Below the pieces are notes generated by a model that saw nothing but the letters and a program-made list of their open reading frames with translations, was not told the origin of the DNA and made no database searches. Shown piece after piece: positions 5,024-10,501 of a stretch of DNA of 10,501 bases. The stretch's first letter is position 1. Each line of letters begins with the position of its first letter. The translations under genes and the position numbers were made by a program. Source of the stretch: Candidatus Omnitrophota bacterium (GTDB taxonomy: Bacteria; Omnitrophota; Gorgyraeia; 2-01-FULL-45-10); contig PLLI01000065.1 in the NCBI GenBank assembly GCA_003140915.1, positions 4,160 through 14,660 on the forward strand. The letters run 5' to 3'.

Positions 5024-6301
5024 TTGCCTGTAGTAAAACCTTTTAAGGCCATAAGGTACAATAAGAAGAAGGTCAAAGACCTCGGCCGGGTGGTCGCGCC
5101 GCCTTACGACGTCATTCCCGAAAAGATGCAGGACCAGTTATACAGGAAAGACCCTCACAACGTAGTCCGGCTCATCCTCAACAAGATAACTTCCAAAGAC
5201 ACCGCAGGCGATAACAGGCATACGCGTTCGAAGAAATTTTTCGATTCGTGGCTCGACGAGAATATCCTGACGCAGGATGGCGTTGATTCGCTTTACATAT
5301 ACTCCCAAAAGTATAAAGACGGCAAAAACACCGTGGAACAGGTCGGTTTCATCGGCCTCATGGGCCTCGACCTGGGAAGAGAAGAAAAAGTGCTTCCTCA
5401 CGAGAATACGCTTGCTGCGCCAAAAGAGGACAGGCTGAAACTGATGCGGTCGGTCAGGGCCAACCTTAGCCCCATCTTCATCTTATACGATGACGGTAAA
5501 ATAACGAAACTGCTCAAAAGCTTTTGCGCCAAAAATAAAGCGGCCATAGACGTCAAATGGGAAAGGGTGTGTCATAGAGTGTGGAAGGTTGATAACCCCG
5601 CGGTCATAAAGGCCATCCAAGGCCGGATGGGATCCAAGAGTGTATTCATAGCCGACGGCCACCATCGTTACGAAGTGGCAAATATCTATTCAAGAGAGGT
5701 CCAGGCGAGTTCGCTCCCGGACGGGATAAAAGAGAATTCGAAATATATGATGGTATATTTCGTCGAAGCCGATGAAAAGATGCTCAAGGTCCTGCCGGCT
5801 TACCGCCTGATAAAGAATTTAGGAAAAATTGGGAAAGATGGTATAATAGACAATTTAAAGGGCTTCTTCCGCATCGAGGAGGCAGCGAGCCTTAACAAGA
5901 TGATGTCAGGGCTCTCCCGCCTGGCCGATGAGCACGTTTTCGGTATATACCTTGGCAAAGGCCGTTTTTACGTTTTAAAATTGCAAGATATAGCGTCATC
6001 CGATAATGCCATAAAAGATAAGCCGAAGGACTGGAAAAGGCTCGATGTCTCGATACTGCATCTCTTCATATTTCAGCGCCTCCTCGGCATAAGCGACACC
6101 GACGATAACATAGAGTTCCTTAAAAGTCCGCTTGAGACGGTGAAGGCCGTTGACAGCGGCAAATTCAAAGCAGCGTTTTTCCTGAACCCTACTAAAGTAT
6201 CGCAGATAAAACGCATAGCGAAGCTTGGTGAGCGGATGCCGCGGAAAGCGACGTACTTTTATCCGAAACCATTATCAGGGTTAGTGATCAACAGGTTTTA
6301 G
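5024..6301 (+). CDS. DUF1015-family protein
   Basis: The 425-residue protein belongs to the DUF1015 family, whose biochemical function I do not know to be established. Hallmarks are an N-terminal VVAPPYDVI segment (residues 23-31), the motif IADGHHRYEVA (209-219) with its two adjacent histidines, and the YFVEADEKMLKVLPAYRLI segment about 30 residues later. The AD-GHHRYE motif looks like an active-site or metal-binding loop, by inference. It appears soluble, with no signal peptide or membrane helix. The start is the uncommon TTG at 5024, supported by GGGGAGG (5012-5018) six bases upstream and by the conserved MPVVKPFKAIRY beginning. In other bacteria such genes often lie near serine or one-carbon metabolism genes (from memory); here it precedes a corrinoid protein, which would agree. 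The stop codon merges into a 7-bp tandem repeat. Confidence 0.9.
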   Translation: MPVVKPFKAIRYNKKKVKDLGRVVAPPYDVIPEKMQDQLYRKDPHNVVRLILNKITSKDTAGDNRHTRSKKFFDSWLDENILTQDGVDSLYIYSQKYKDGKNTVEQVGFIGLMGLDLGREEKVLPHENTLAAPKEDRLKLMRSVRANLSPIFILYDDGKITKLLKSFCAKNKAAIDVKWERVCHRVWKVDNPAVIKAIQGRMGSKSVFIADGHHRYEVANIYSREVQASSLPDGIKENSKYMMVYFVEADEKMLKVLPAYRLIKNLGKIGKDGIIDNLKGFFRIEEAASLNKMMSGLSRLADEHVFGIYLGKGRFYVLKLQDIASSDNAIKDKPKDWKRLDVSILHLFIFQRLLGISDTDDNIEFLKSPLETVKAVDSGKFKAAFFLNPTKVSQIKRIAKLGERMPRKATYFYPKPLSGLVINRF

Positions 6302-6335
6302 CGTATAGCGTTTAGCGGATAACGTATAGCATAGA
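6301..6335 (+). repeat. Imperfect 7-bp tandem repeat between genes
   Basis: Five consecutive 7-bp units fill the gap: GCGTATA, GCGTTTA, GCGGATA, ACGTATA and GCATAGA. The first G is also the last base of the preceding stop codon, and the 7 bases before it (GGTTTTA) fit loosely as a degraded unit. The array ends directly at the SD (GGAGA, 6336-6340) of the corrinoid gene. Short heptamer arrays between genes are known in some bacteria, but I cannot say whether this motif recurs in this genome. Confidence 0.7.
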
Positions 6336-6340
6336 GGAGA

Positions 6341-6985
6341 GTGATGAAAGATAAAATCCTGAAAGACATTAAAGACTCCCTGATGCGCGGGGACAGAGAG
6401 AACGTAACGAAACTTACAAAAGCGGCGCTCGATGCCGGAGTAAGCGTACCTGAGATATTAAATAACGGTTTGATAGCCGGCATGGAGATAATCGGCGCCA
6501 AGTTCAAGAATAACGAGGTATTCATCCCGGAAGTGCTCATAGCGGCCAAGGCGATGCACGCCGGGCTTGCGCTCGTCGAGCCGCACTTCTTAAAATGCGG
6601 CATAAAGCCCGTAGGTAAAGTCGTCATTGGCACGGTTAAAGGCGATCTCCACGATATAGGCAAGAACATAGTGAGCATGATGCTTAAAGGCTCGTGTTTC
6701 GAGGTGGAGGACTGCGGGATAGACGTGCCCACGGAAAAGTTCATAGAGACGATCAGGAAGAGCAATGCGGATATACTTGCCATGTCGTCCCTATTGACCA
6801 CATCGATGAATTCGATGAAGGATACGATCAAGGCGCTCAAGGCCGCCGGCCTTCGCGATAAGGTTAAAATTATGGTGGGCGGCGCGCCCGTGACCCAGGA
6901 ATTTGCCGAATCGATAGAGGCCGATTGTTATGCCAAGGACGCGGCGGTGGCCGTTGATAAGGCGAAAGAATTACTGAAGAGGTGA
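6341..6985 (+). CDS. Corrinoid (B12)-binding protein of the MtbC/MtaC type
   Basis: This is a methyl-carrier protein. Its cobamide accepts a methyl group from a substrate-specific methyltransferase and passes it on to a second methyltransferase. The 214-residue protein has both expected domains: an N-terminal four-helix cap (about 1-88, with FKNNEVFIPEVLIAAKAM) and a Rossmann-like B12 domain (about 92-214). The B12 domain has the axial-ligand motif GDLHDIGKN (101-109, His104), SSLLTTSM (149-156) and GGAPV (180-184). GTG at 6341 opens the frame, but the adjacent ATG at 6344 is better placed behind GAGGAGA (6334-6340). No methyltransferase or corrinoid activase is within the window, so the partner is unknown; the methyl branch of the Wood-Ljungdahl pathway or a methylamine, methanol or methoxy system are options. 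accD starts 5 bp downstream. Confidence 0.92.
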   Translation: MMKDKILKDIKDSLMRGDRENVTKLTKAALDAGVSVPEILNNGLIAGMEIIGAKFKNNEVFIPEVLIAAKAMHAGLALVEPHFLKCGIKPVGKVVIGTVKGDLHDIGKNIVSMMLKGSCFEVEDCGIDVPTEKFIETIRKSNADILAMSSLLTTSMNSMKDTIKALKAAGLRDKVKIMVGGAPVTQEFAESIEADCYAKDAAVAVDKAKELLKR

Positions 6986-6990
6986 GATAG

Positions 6991-7833
6991 GTGCCGTTGT
7001 TCCCCAGAAAACCTAAATATACCATAGTCAGGGTCGCGAGGAAGAGGGAGATCCCCGAGGACCTCTGGACGAGGTGCGGAGAGTGTAACGAGCTCATCTA
7101 TAACAAGAAGCTTGATGAAAATATGCGCGTCTGTCCGAAATGCAATTTCCATTTCAACGTCGGCGCCCGCGAGAGAGTGAAGATGCTCATAGATGAGGGC
7201 AGTTTTAAGGAGATGGACGCGGGGATGGAATCGCTCGATCCGCTCACGTTCGCAGGGCCGAAGACCTACAAGGAAAAGGTGAAGAAGGACCAGGAGCTGA
7301 CGGGCCTGAAAGAAGCCGCCATCACCGGCGAGGGAACGATAAACGGCATTCCCATTGTTTTGGGAATCACGGATTCCAGGTTCATCATGGGCTCCATGGG
7401 TTCGGTGGTGGGCGAGAAATTGACCAGGGCGATCGAGCGCGCGACCGCGAAGCGTCTTCCGCTCATAATAGTCTCCGGCTCGGGCGGCGGAGCCAGAATG
7501 TACGAAGGACTCTACTCTCTCATGCAGATGGCCAAGACGGCGGCGGCATTGTGCAGGCATGACCGGGCAGGCTGCGTATTCATATCGGTCCTCACCAATC
7601 CTACGATGGCCGGCATCATGGCCAGTTTTGCCTCGCTCGGAGATATCATAATGGCCGAGCCGAAGGCGTTGATAGGCTTTACGGGCCCCCGCGTAATAGA
7701 GCAGACCATAAGGCAGAAACTTCCCGCAGGCTTCCAAAAGTCGGAATTTTTATTGAACCACGGCCTGATAGACATGATAGTCCACAGAAAGAACATGAAG
7801 GAGACGCTCTTAAGGCTTCTTTCCTATTTTTAA
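6991..7833 (+). CDS. accD: Acetyl-CoA carboxylase carboxyltransferase subunit beta
   Basis: With AccA it transfers the carboxyl group from carboxybiotin to acetyl-CoA, giving malonyl-CoA for fatty-acid synthesis. The 280-residue protein shows the N-terminal zinc finger (Trp26, Cys29/Cys32 and Cys48/Cys51), then the crotonase-like carboxyltransferase domain with GIPIVLGITDSRFIMGSMGS, the oxyanion loop GSGGGARMYEG, SLMQMAKT, LTNPTMAGIMASFASLGD, and the C-terminal GFTGPRVIEQTI. The oxyanion loop appears to have one more glycine than the usual SASGGARMQE form. The start is GTG at 6991, with the SD AGAGG (6978-6982) lying inside the end of the corrinoid gene, so the two are coupled. No accA or folC follows, unlike several well-known layouts. 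It closes the compact run that begins at dnaJ. Confidence 0.97.
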   Translation: MPLFPRKPKYTIVRVARKREIPEDLWTRCGECNELIYNKKLDENMRVCPKCNFHFNVGARERVKMLIDEGSFKEMDAGMESLDPLTFAGPKTYKEKVKKDQELTGLKEAAITGEGTINGIPIVLGITDSRFIMGSMGSVVGEKLTRAIERATAKRLPLIIVSGSGGGARMYEGLYSLMQMAKTAAALCRHDRAGCVFISVLTNPTMAGIMASFASLGDIIMAEPKALIGFTGPRVIEQTIRQKLPAGFQKSEFLLNHGLIDMIVHRKNMKETLLRLLSYF

Positions 7834-7834
7834 G

Positions 7835-7862
7835 TTGCTAATACCGGTCATTATGTTAAAAT
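7835..7862 (+). promoter_or_regulatory. Candidate promoter of the ABC ATPase gene
   Basis: TTGCTA (7835-7840) and TAAAAT (7857-7862) are 16 bp apart; the -10 box is one base from consensus and the -35 box matches four of six. Transcription would start near 7869-7870, only three or four bases before the ATG at 7873. No SD lies in the gap, so the message may be leaderless. Confidence 0.5.
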
Positions 7863-7872
7863 AATAACCTAT

Positions 7873-8976
7873 ATGGCACAAGTAAGCTTAAACAACGTAT
7901 CAAAATTCTTCCCCGGCAATATCCAGGCGATTCGCGACATAAATCTCGGAATAGAAAATAAAGAGTTCGTCGTCCTTGTGGGCCCTTCCGGATGCGGCAA
8001 ATCGACCACCTTGCGGATCATCGCGGGCCTCGAAGATGCGTCCTCCGGAGACGTCTATATAGGCGACCAGCGCGTCAACGATGTCCCTCCGAAGGACAGG
8101 AATATCGCCATGGTATTCCAAAACTACGCGTTATATCCCCATATGTCCGTCTACGAGAACATGGCATTCGGCCTGCGCCTGAGGAAGTACCCGAAAGCCG
8201 AGATAGATTCGAGGGTCAAGGAAGCCGCGGCCGTCTTAGGGATAGAGAAACTTCTGCACAGGAAACCGAGAGAGCTTTCAGGGGGCCAGAGGCAGCGCGT
8301 TGCCGTCGGCCGCGCGATCGTCAGAAAGCCGCTCGTCTTTCTCTTCGACGAACCGCTCTCGAACCTGGACGCCAAGATGCGGGTCCAGATGAGGACCGAG
8401 ATAAAGAAACTCCACATAAGGCTGCAGACGACGATGATCTACGTGACGCACGACCAGACCGAGGCCCTGACTATGGGCGACAAGATCGTCGTGATGAGAG
8501 ACGGCGTCATCCACCAGATCGCCGATCCCATCAAGCTTTACGATAAGCCGATAAATAAGTTCGTCGCCGGTTTCATCGGCAGCCCGCCGATGAACTTCAT
8601 CAAAGGGCCCATCGTGAAGAAAGAAGCAAAATATTATTTTAACGAAGGAAGGTTCAGGGTGCGGATAGTCGATTCCATGACGAAGGCCATAGAGCCCTAC
8701 GCCGACAAAGAGGTGATATTCGGCATAAGGCCCGAGGATATATACGATAAGCTCTTCGTCTCCGAGGCGCCGCCGGATAATACGATAAAAGCGACCTGCG
8801 AAGTGATAGAGCCCATGGGGTCGGAGGCGTATCTTTTCCTGAACACCGGCAAGAATCCTTTGGTAGCGAAAGTCGGCGGGCATAACAAGCCGACATTGAA
8901 CCAGGATATGGACCTTGTCTTCGATATGTCAAAGGTACATTTTTTCGATAAAGATACAGAGAATACGATAGTCTAA
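7873..8976 (+). CDS. ABC transporter ATPase, MalK/UgpC/MsmX (CUT1) type
   Basis: ATP-hydrolysing subunit that powers import of sugars or polyols through a CUT1-family permease. The 367-residue protein has the usual nucleotide-binding domain: Walker [10 protein letters not shown] (37-45), Q-loop Gln83 in [11 protein letters not shown], signature LSGGQRQR (135-142), Walker B VFLFDEP with Glu160, D-loop SNLD (163-166) and H-loop His193 in [18 protein letters not shown] opens the C-terminal TOBE-type regulatory domain (about 235-365). The substrate cannot be told. No permease or binding-protein gene is next to it, and such ATPases can serve several transporters from a distant locus. The ATG at 7873 fits the family's MAxVxLxNVxKxF start, although there is no SD; a promoter-like sequence ends 10 bp upstream. 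Confidence 0.95.
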   Translation: MAQVSLNNVSKFFPGNIQAIRDINLGIENKEFVVLVGPSGCGKSTTLRIIAGLEDASSGDVYIGDQRVNDVPPKDRNIAMVFQNYALYPHMSVYENMAFGLRLRKYPKAEIDSRVKEAAAVLGIEKLLHRKPRELSGGQRQRVAVGRAIVRKPLVFLFDEPLSNLDAKMRVQMRTEIKKLHIRLQTTMIYVTHDQTEALTMGDKIVVMRDGVIHQIADPIKLYDKPINKFVAGFIGSPPMNFIKGPIVKKEAKYYFNEGRFRVRIVDSMTKAIEPYADKEVIFGIRPEDIYDKLFVSEAPPDNTIKATCEVIEPMGSEAYLFLNTGKNPLVAKVGGHNKPTLNQDMDLVFDMSKVHFFDKDTENTIV

Positions 8977-8987
8977 CCGGGACCCGG

Positions 8988-10415
8988 ATGACCCCTCCCT
9001 CGAAGAAAATAGTTCTCGGAGCCCTTTCCATAACCTCGTTCGTCCTGTCGACTTTTTTCCTATATAATCTGCCGCCTGACCATATCCTTGCTTCGCCATT
9101 CTATCTGACGGCCGCCGGCACGCTCATATTCAGCTACAATATCGTGATCATCTTCGCGTGGCTCGCATTTGGGGCAGCGTTCGGCCTGGCCGTTGCCGTC
9201 CTTTCGGCGGTCTTCGTATTATTATTAAACCTCAGAACAGGCCTTACCGGGTATTCGGTCTTTACGCTGCCTTTCTTCTTTACAGCTTTCCTGGGATTTC
9301 TGTGCCAGCGCTCAAGAGATAAACTCAACGATTCATACCGCTTAAAACTGGAAAAATTAGGCGAAGATATCAATGTGCTCTCTAACGACATAGAAGAGAC
9401 GAGGAAGGGAATATTTTCGGTCGAAGAAAAATTAAAACGATACGCCGCTTTAAAAGAAGTCATAGATTCATTCAGCACCCAGTTATTGCTCGATGATATA
9501 ACGAAACTGATAATGGAAAAGACATCGAAGACGCTGGCTAAGCCCGGCAGGATACTCCTTTTCCTCGTCGATACCGAAAAACAGGAGCTCATGCTTTCGG
9601 CGTCTCAAGGTGCCAGGCGCGTGGCGGCCAAGAAAGGGGATCTTTTCGACAGGTGGGTGCTGAAGAACAGGAAATCCCTGATAATAGAAGATATAGTTAC
9701 GGATTTCAGGTTTTCGACGGACAGCCACGGTGAATTAAAAAAAATATTCCGGTCCCTGATAGCCACCCCGCTCGTCTCGGGCGACAAGATAATAGGCATC
9801 CTGAGGATGGACTCGCCCCGCGAATTCCTGTATTCGCAGGATGACCTCAGGCTTTTGGATATTATAGCCGACCTCAGCGCGGTCTCCATAGACAATGCCT
9901 TTCTCTACGCCAGGACGCAGGAGCTTGCGATAAGGGACTCCCTGACGGGCCTTGCCGTCCGCAGGTATTTTTTGGAGCGCCTCCAGGAAGAGGTGAAGCG
10001 CACGGCGATGAAGAAATCCCAGATGTCGCTCCTGATGCTCGATATCGACCATTTCAAGGTCTATAATGACCAGTTCGGCCACGCGGCGGGCGACATTATC
10101 CTGAAGCATCTTGCGCGAACCATGAATGCCATGATCAAAGAAGGTGATATCGTGGCAAGATACGGCGGAGAAGAGATAGTGATAATGCTTTGCGGCAGGG
10201 CCAAGATCGACGGTATCGTCGAGGCCGAAGCGATCCGGAAGGCCGTAAAAGAGAGCCCGGTTACGCTGCGAAGGCATACCGCCGATGTTACGGTCTCGAT
10301 AGGTATAGCCGGTTATCCGGAAGACGCGCCATCCGCGGAAGGCCTGATAAGGATAGCGGACGAGCGCCTCTATAAGGCAAAGGCCGGAGGGAGGGATCGG
10401 GTTTGTCCAGCCTGA
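8988..10415 (+). CDS. Membrane-bound GAF-GGDEF diguanylate cyclase
   Basis: This protein probably makes the second messenger c-di-GMP from two GTP. The 475-residue order is: hydrophobic N-terminus with about four membrane segments (roughly 8-26, 36-50, 52-80, 90-106), a charged linker likely to form a coiled coil (107-155), a GAF-like sensor domain (about 160-305) and a GGDEF domain (about 315-475). Key residues are DSLTGL, LDIDHFKVYND with metal-binding Asp352, and the active-site loop GGEEI (393-397) in place of GG(D/E)EF. The feedback I-site is KEGD (384-387) rather than RxxD, so product inhibition may be weak. The catalytic acids are kept, so activity is likely. It starts 11 bp after the ABC ATPase gene, with a modest SD (GGGA, 8979-8982), and is probably co-transcribed with it. 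Confidence 0.92.
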   Translation: MTPPSKKIVLGALSITSFVLSTFFLYNLPPDHILASPFYLTAAGTLIFSYNIVIIFAWLAFGAAFGLAVAVLSAVFVLLLNLRTGLTGYSVFTLPFFFTAFLGFLCQRSRDKLNDSYRLKLEKLGEDINVLSNDIEETRKGIFSVEEKLKRYAALKEVIDSFSTQLLLDDITKLIMEKTSKTLAKPGRILLFLVDTEKQELMLSASQGARRVAAKKGDLFDRWVLKNRKSLIIEDIVTDFRFSTDSHGELKKIFRSLIATPLVSGDKIIGILRMDSPREFLYSQDDLRLLDIIADLSAVSIDNAFLYARTQELAIRDSLTGLAVRRYFLERLQEEVKRTAMKKSQMSLLMLDIDHFKVYNDQFGHAAGDIILKHLARTMNAMIKEGDIVARYGGEEIVIMLCGRAKIDGIVEAEAIRKAVKESPVTLRRHTADVTVSIGIAGYPEDAPSAEGLIRIADERLYKAKAGGRDRVCPA

Positions 10416-10501
10416 GAGTCCTATATAGTATCTTTCTTGCGGCGCTATTTATCCTGCTCTCATTTTTTTATTTTATCCATTACACGAACTACGCGATATT
10501 C
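10403..10501 (+). CDS. Start of a membrane protein, cut by the window end
   Basis: A TTG start at 10403 is preceded at seven bases by GGAGGG (10390-10395), a strong SD inside the end of the cyclase gene. It opens a frame of 33 codons that is still open at the last base. The peptide begins MSSLRVLYSIFL and has one hydrophobic helix (about residues 5-25), then FIHYTNYAIF. It overlaps the cyclase stop by 13 bases in another frame, so translational coupling is likely. An N-terminal anchor next to a diguanylate cyclase suggests a sensor or signalling protein, but nothing in the visible part proves that. Confidence 0.65.
   Translation, partial: MSSLRVLYSIFLAALFILLSFFYFIHYTNYAIF

Noticed and set aside
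6928..7737. Long open frame on the minus strand opposite accD
   Set aside because: It is a mirror of GC-rich accD codons, low in complexity and His/Arg-rich, with no family features; the accD protein is unmistakable.
7992..8546. Open frame of 184 codons in a second frame inside the ABC ATPase gene
   Set aside because: An Arg/Asp-rich shadow of the Walker A to H-loop region, without an SD.
1..10501. tRNA, rRNA, CRISPR array or intact insertion sequence
   Set aside because: No cloverleaf, rRNA signature, regular repeat-spacer array or transposase reading frame was recognised on either strand.

Overview
The window looks like a chromosomal contig from an uncultured Gram-negative-type bacterium. 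The right two thirds has moderate GC, heavy use of ATA (Ile) and AGG (Arg) codons, short intergenic gaps, GTG/TTG starts and good Shine-Dalgarno (SD) sites. This style, together with the gene content (DUF1015, FmdB, AccD, a CUT1-type ATPase and GGDEF next to each other), reminds me of Candidatus Omnitrophota (OP3) or a neighbouring lineage. That placement is an impression and was not tested.

Region 1 (1 to about 3550) is AT-richer, loosely packed and accessory in character. It holds a two-helix membrane protein of unknown function, a 649-bp gene-free stretch full of inverted repeats, a 62-residue PspC-domain protein, an FkbM-type methyltransferase and a RelE-like toxin-antitoxin pair. The toxin-antitoxin promoter is nearly consensus and is overlapped by a clear palindromic operator. 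The octamer AGCTGACG lies shortly after the stop codon of each of the first three genes, and a fourth copy lies at the left edge. Two of these copies belong to a longer diverged repeat that carries its own promoter-like boxes.

Region 2 (3569 to 7833) is a compact co-directional run, probably one operon: dnaJ, an FmdB zinc-ribbon protein, a DUF1015 protein (TTG start), a lone corrinoid-binding protein and accD. The only notable spacer is an imperfect 7-bp tandem repeat between DUF1015 and the corrinoid gene. The genes link protein folding, a probable metal or redox accessory protein, one-carbon (methyl) chemistry and the first step of fatty-acid synthesis. Neither a methyltransferase nor accA is present in the window.

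Region 3 (7835 to the end) appears to start a new transcript. It holds a MalK/UgpC-type sugar-ABC ATPase with a promoter only about ten bases ahead of its ATG and no SD, then a membrane GAF-GGDEF diguanylate cyclase. The last feature is the first 33 codons of another membrane protein, whose start overlaps the end of the cyclase gene.

The most unusual material is non-coding: the long structured element just upstream of the PspC gene (1712-1862), the promoter-bearing dispersed repeat (1296-1438 and 2896-2969), and a perfect 28-bp palindrome (1389-1416) on one of those promoters. I saw no tRNA, rRNA, CRISPR array or intact transposase.
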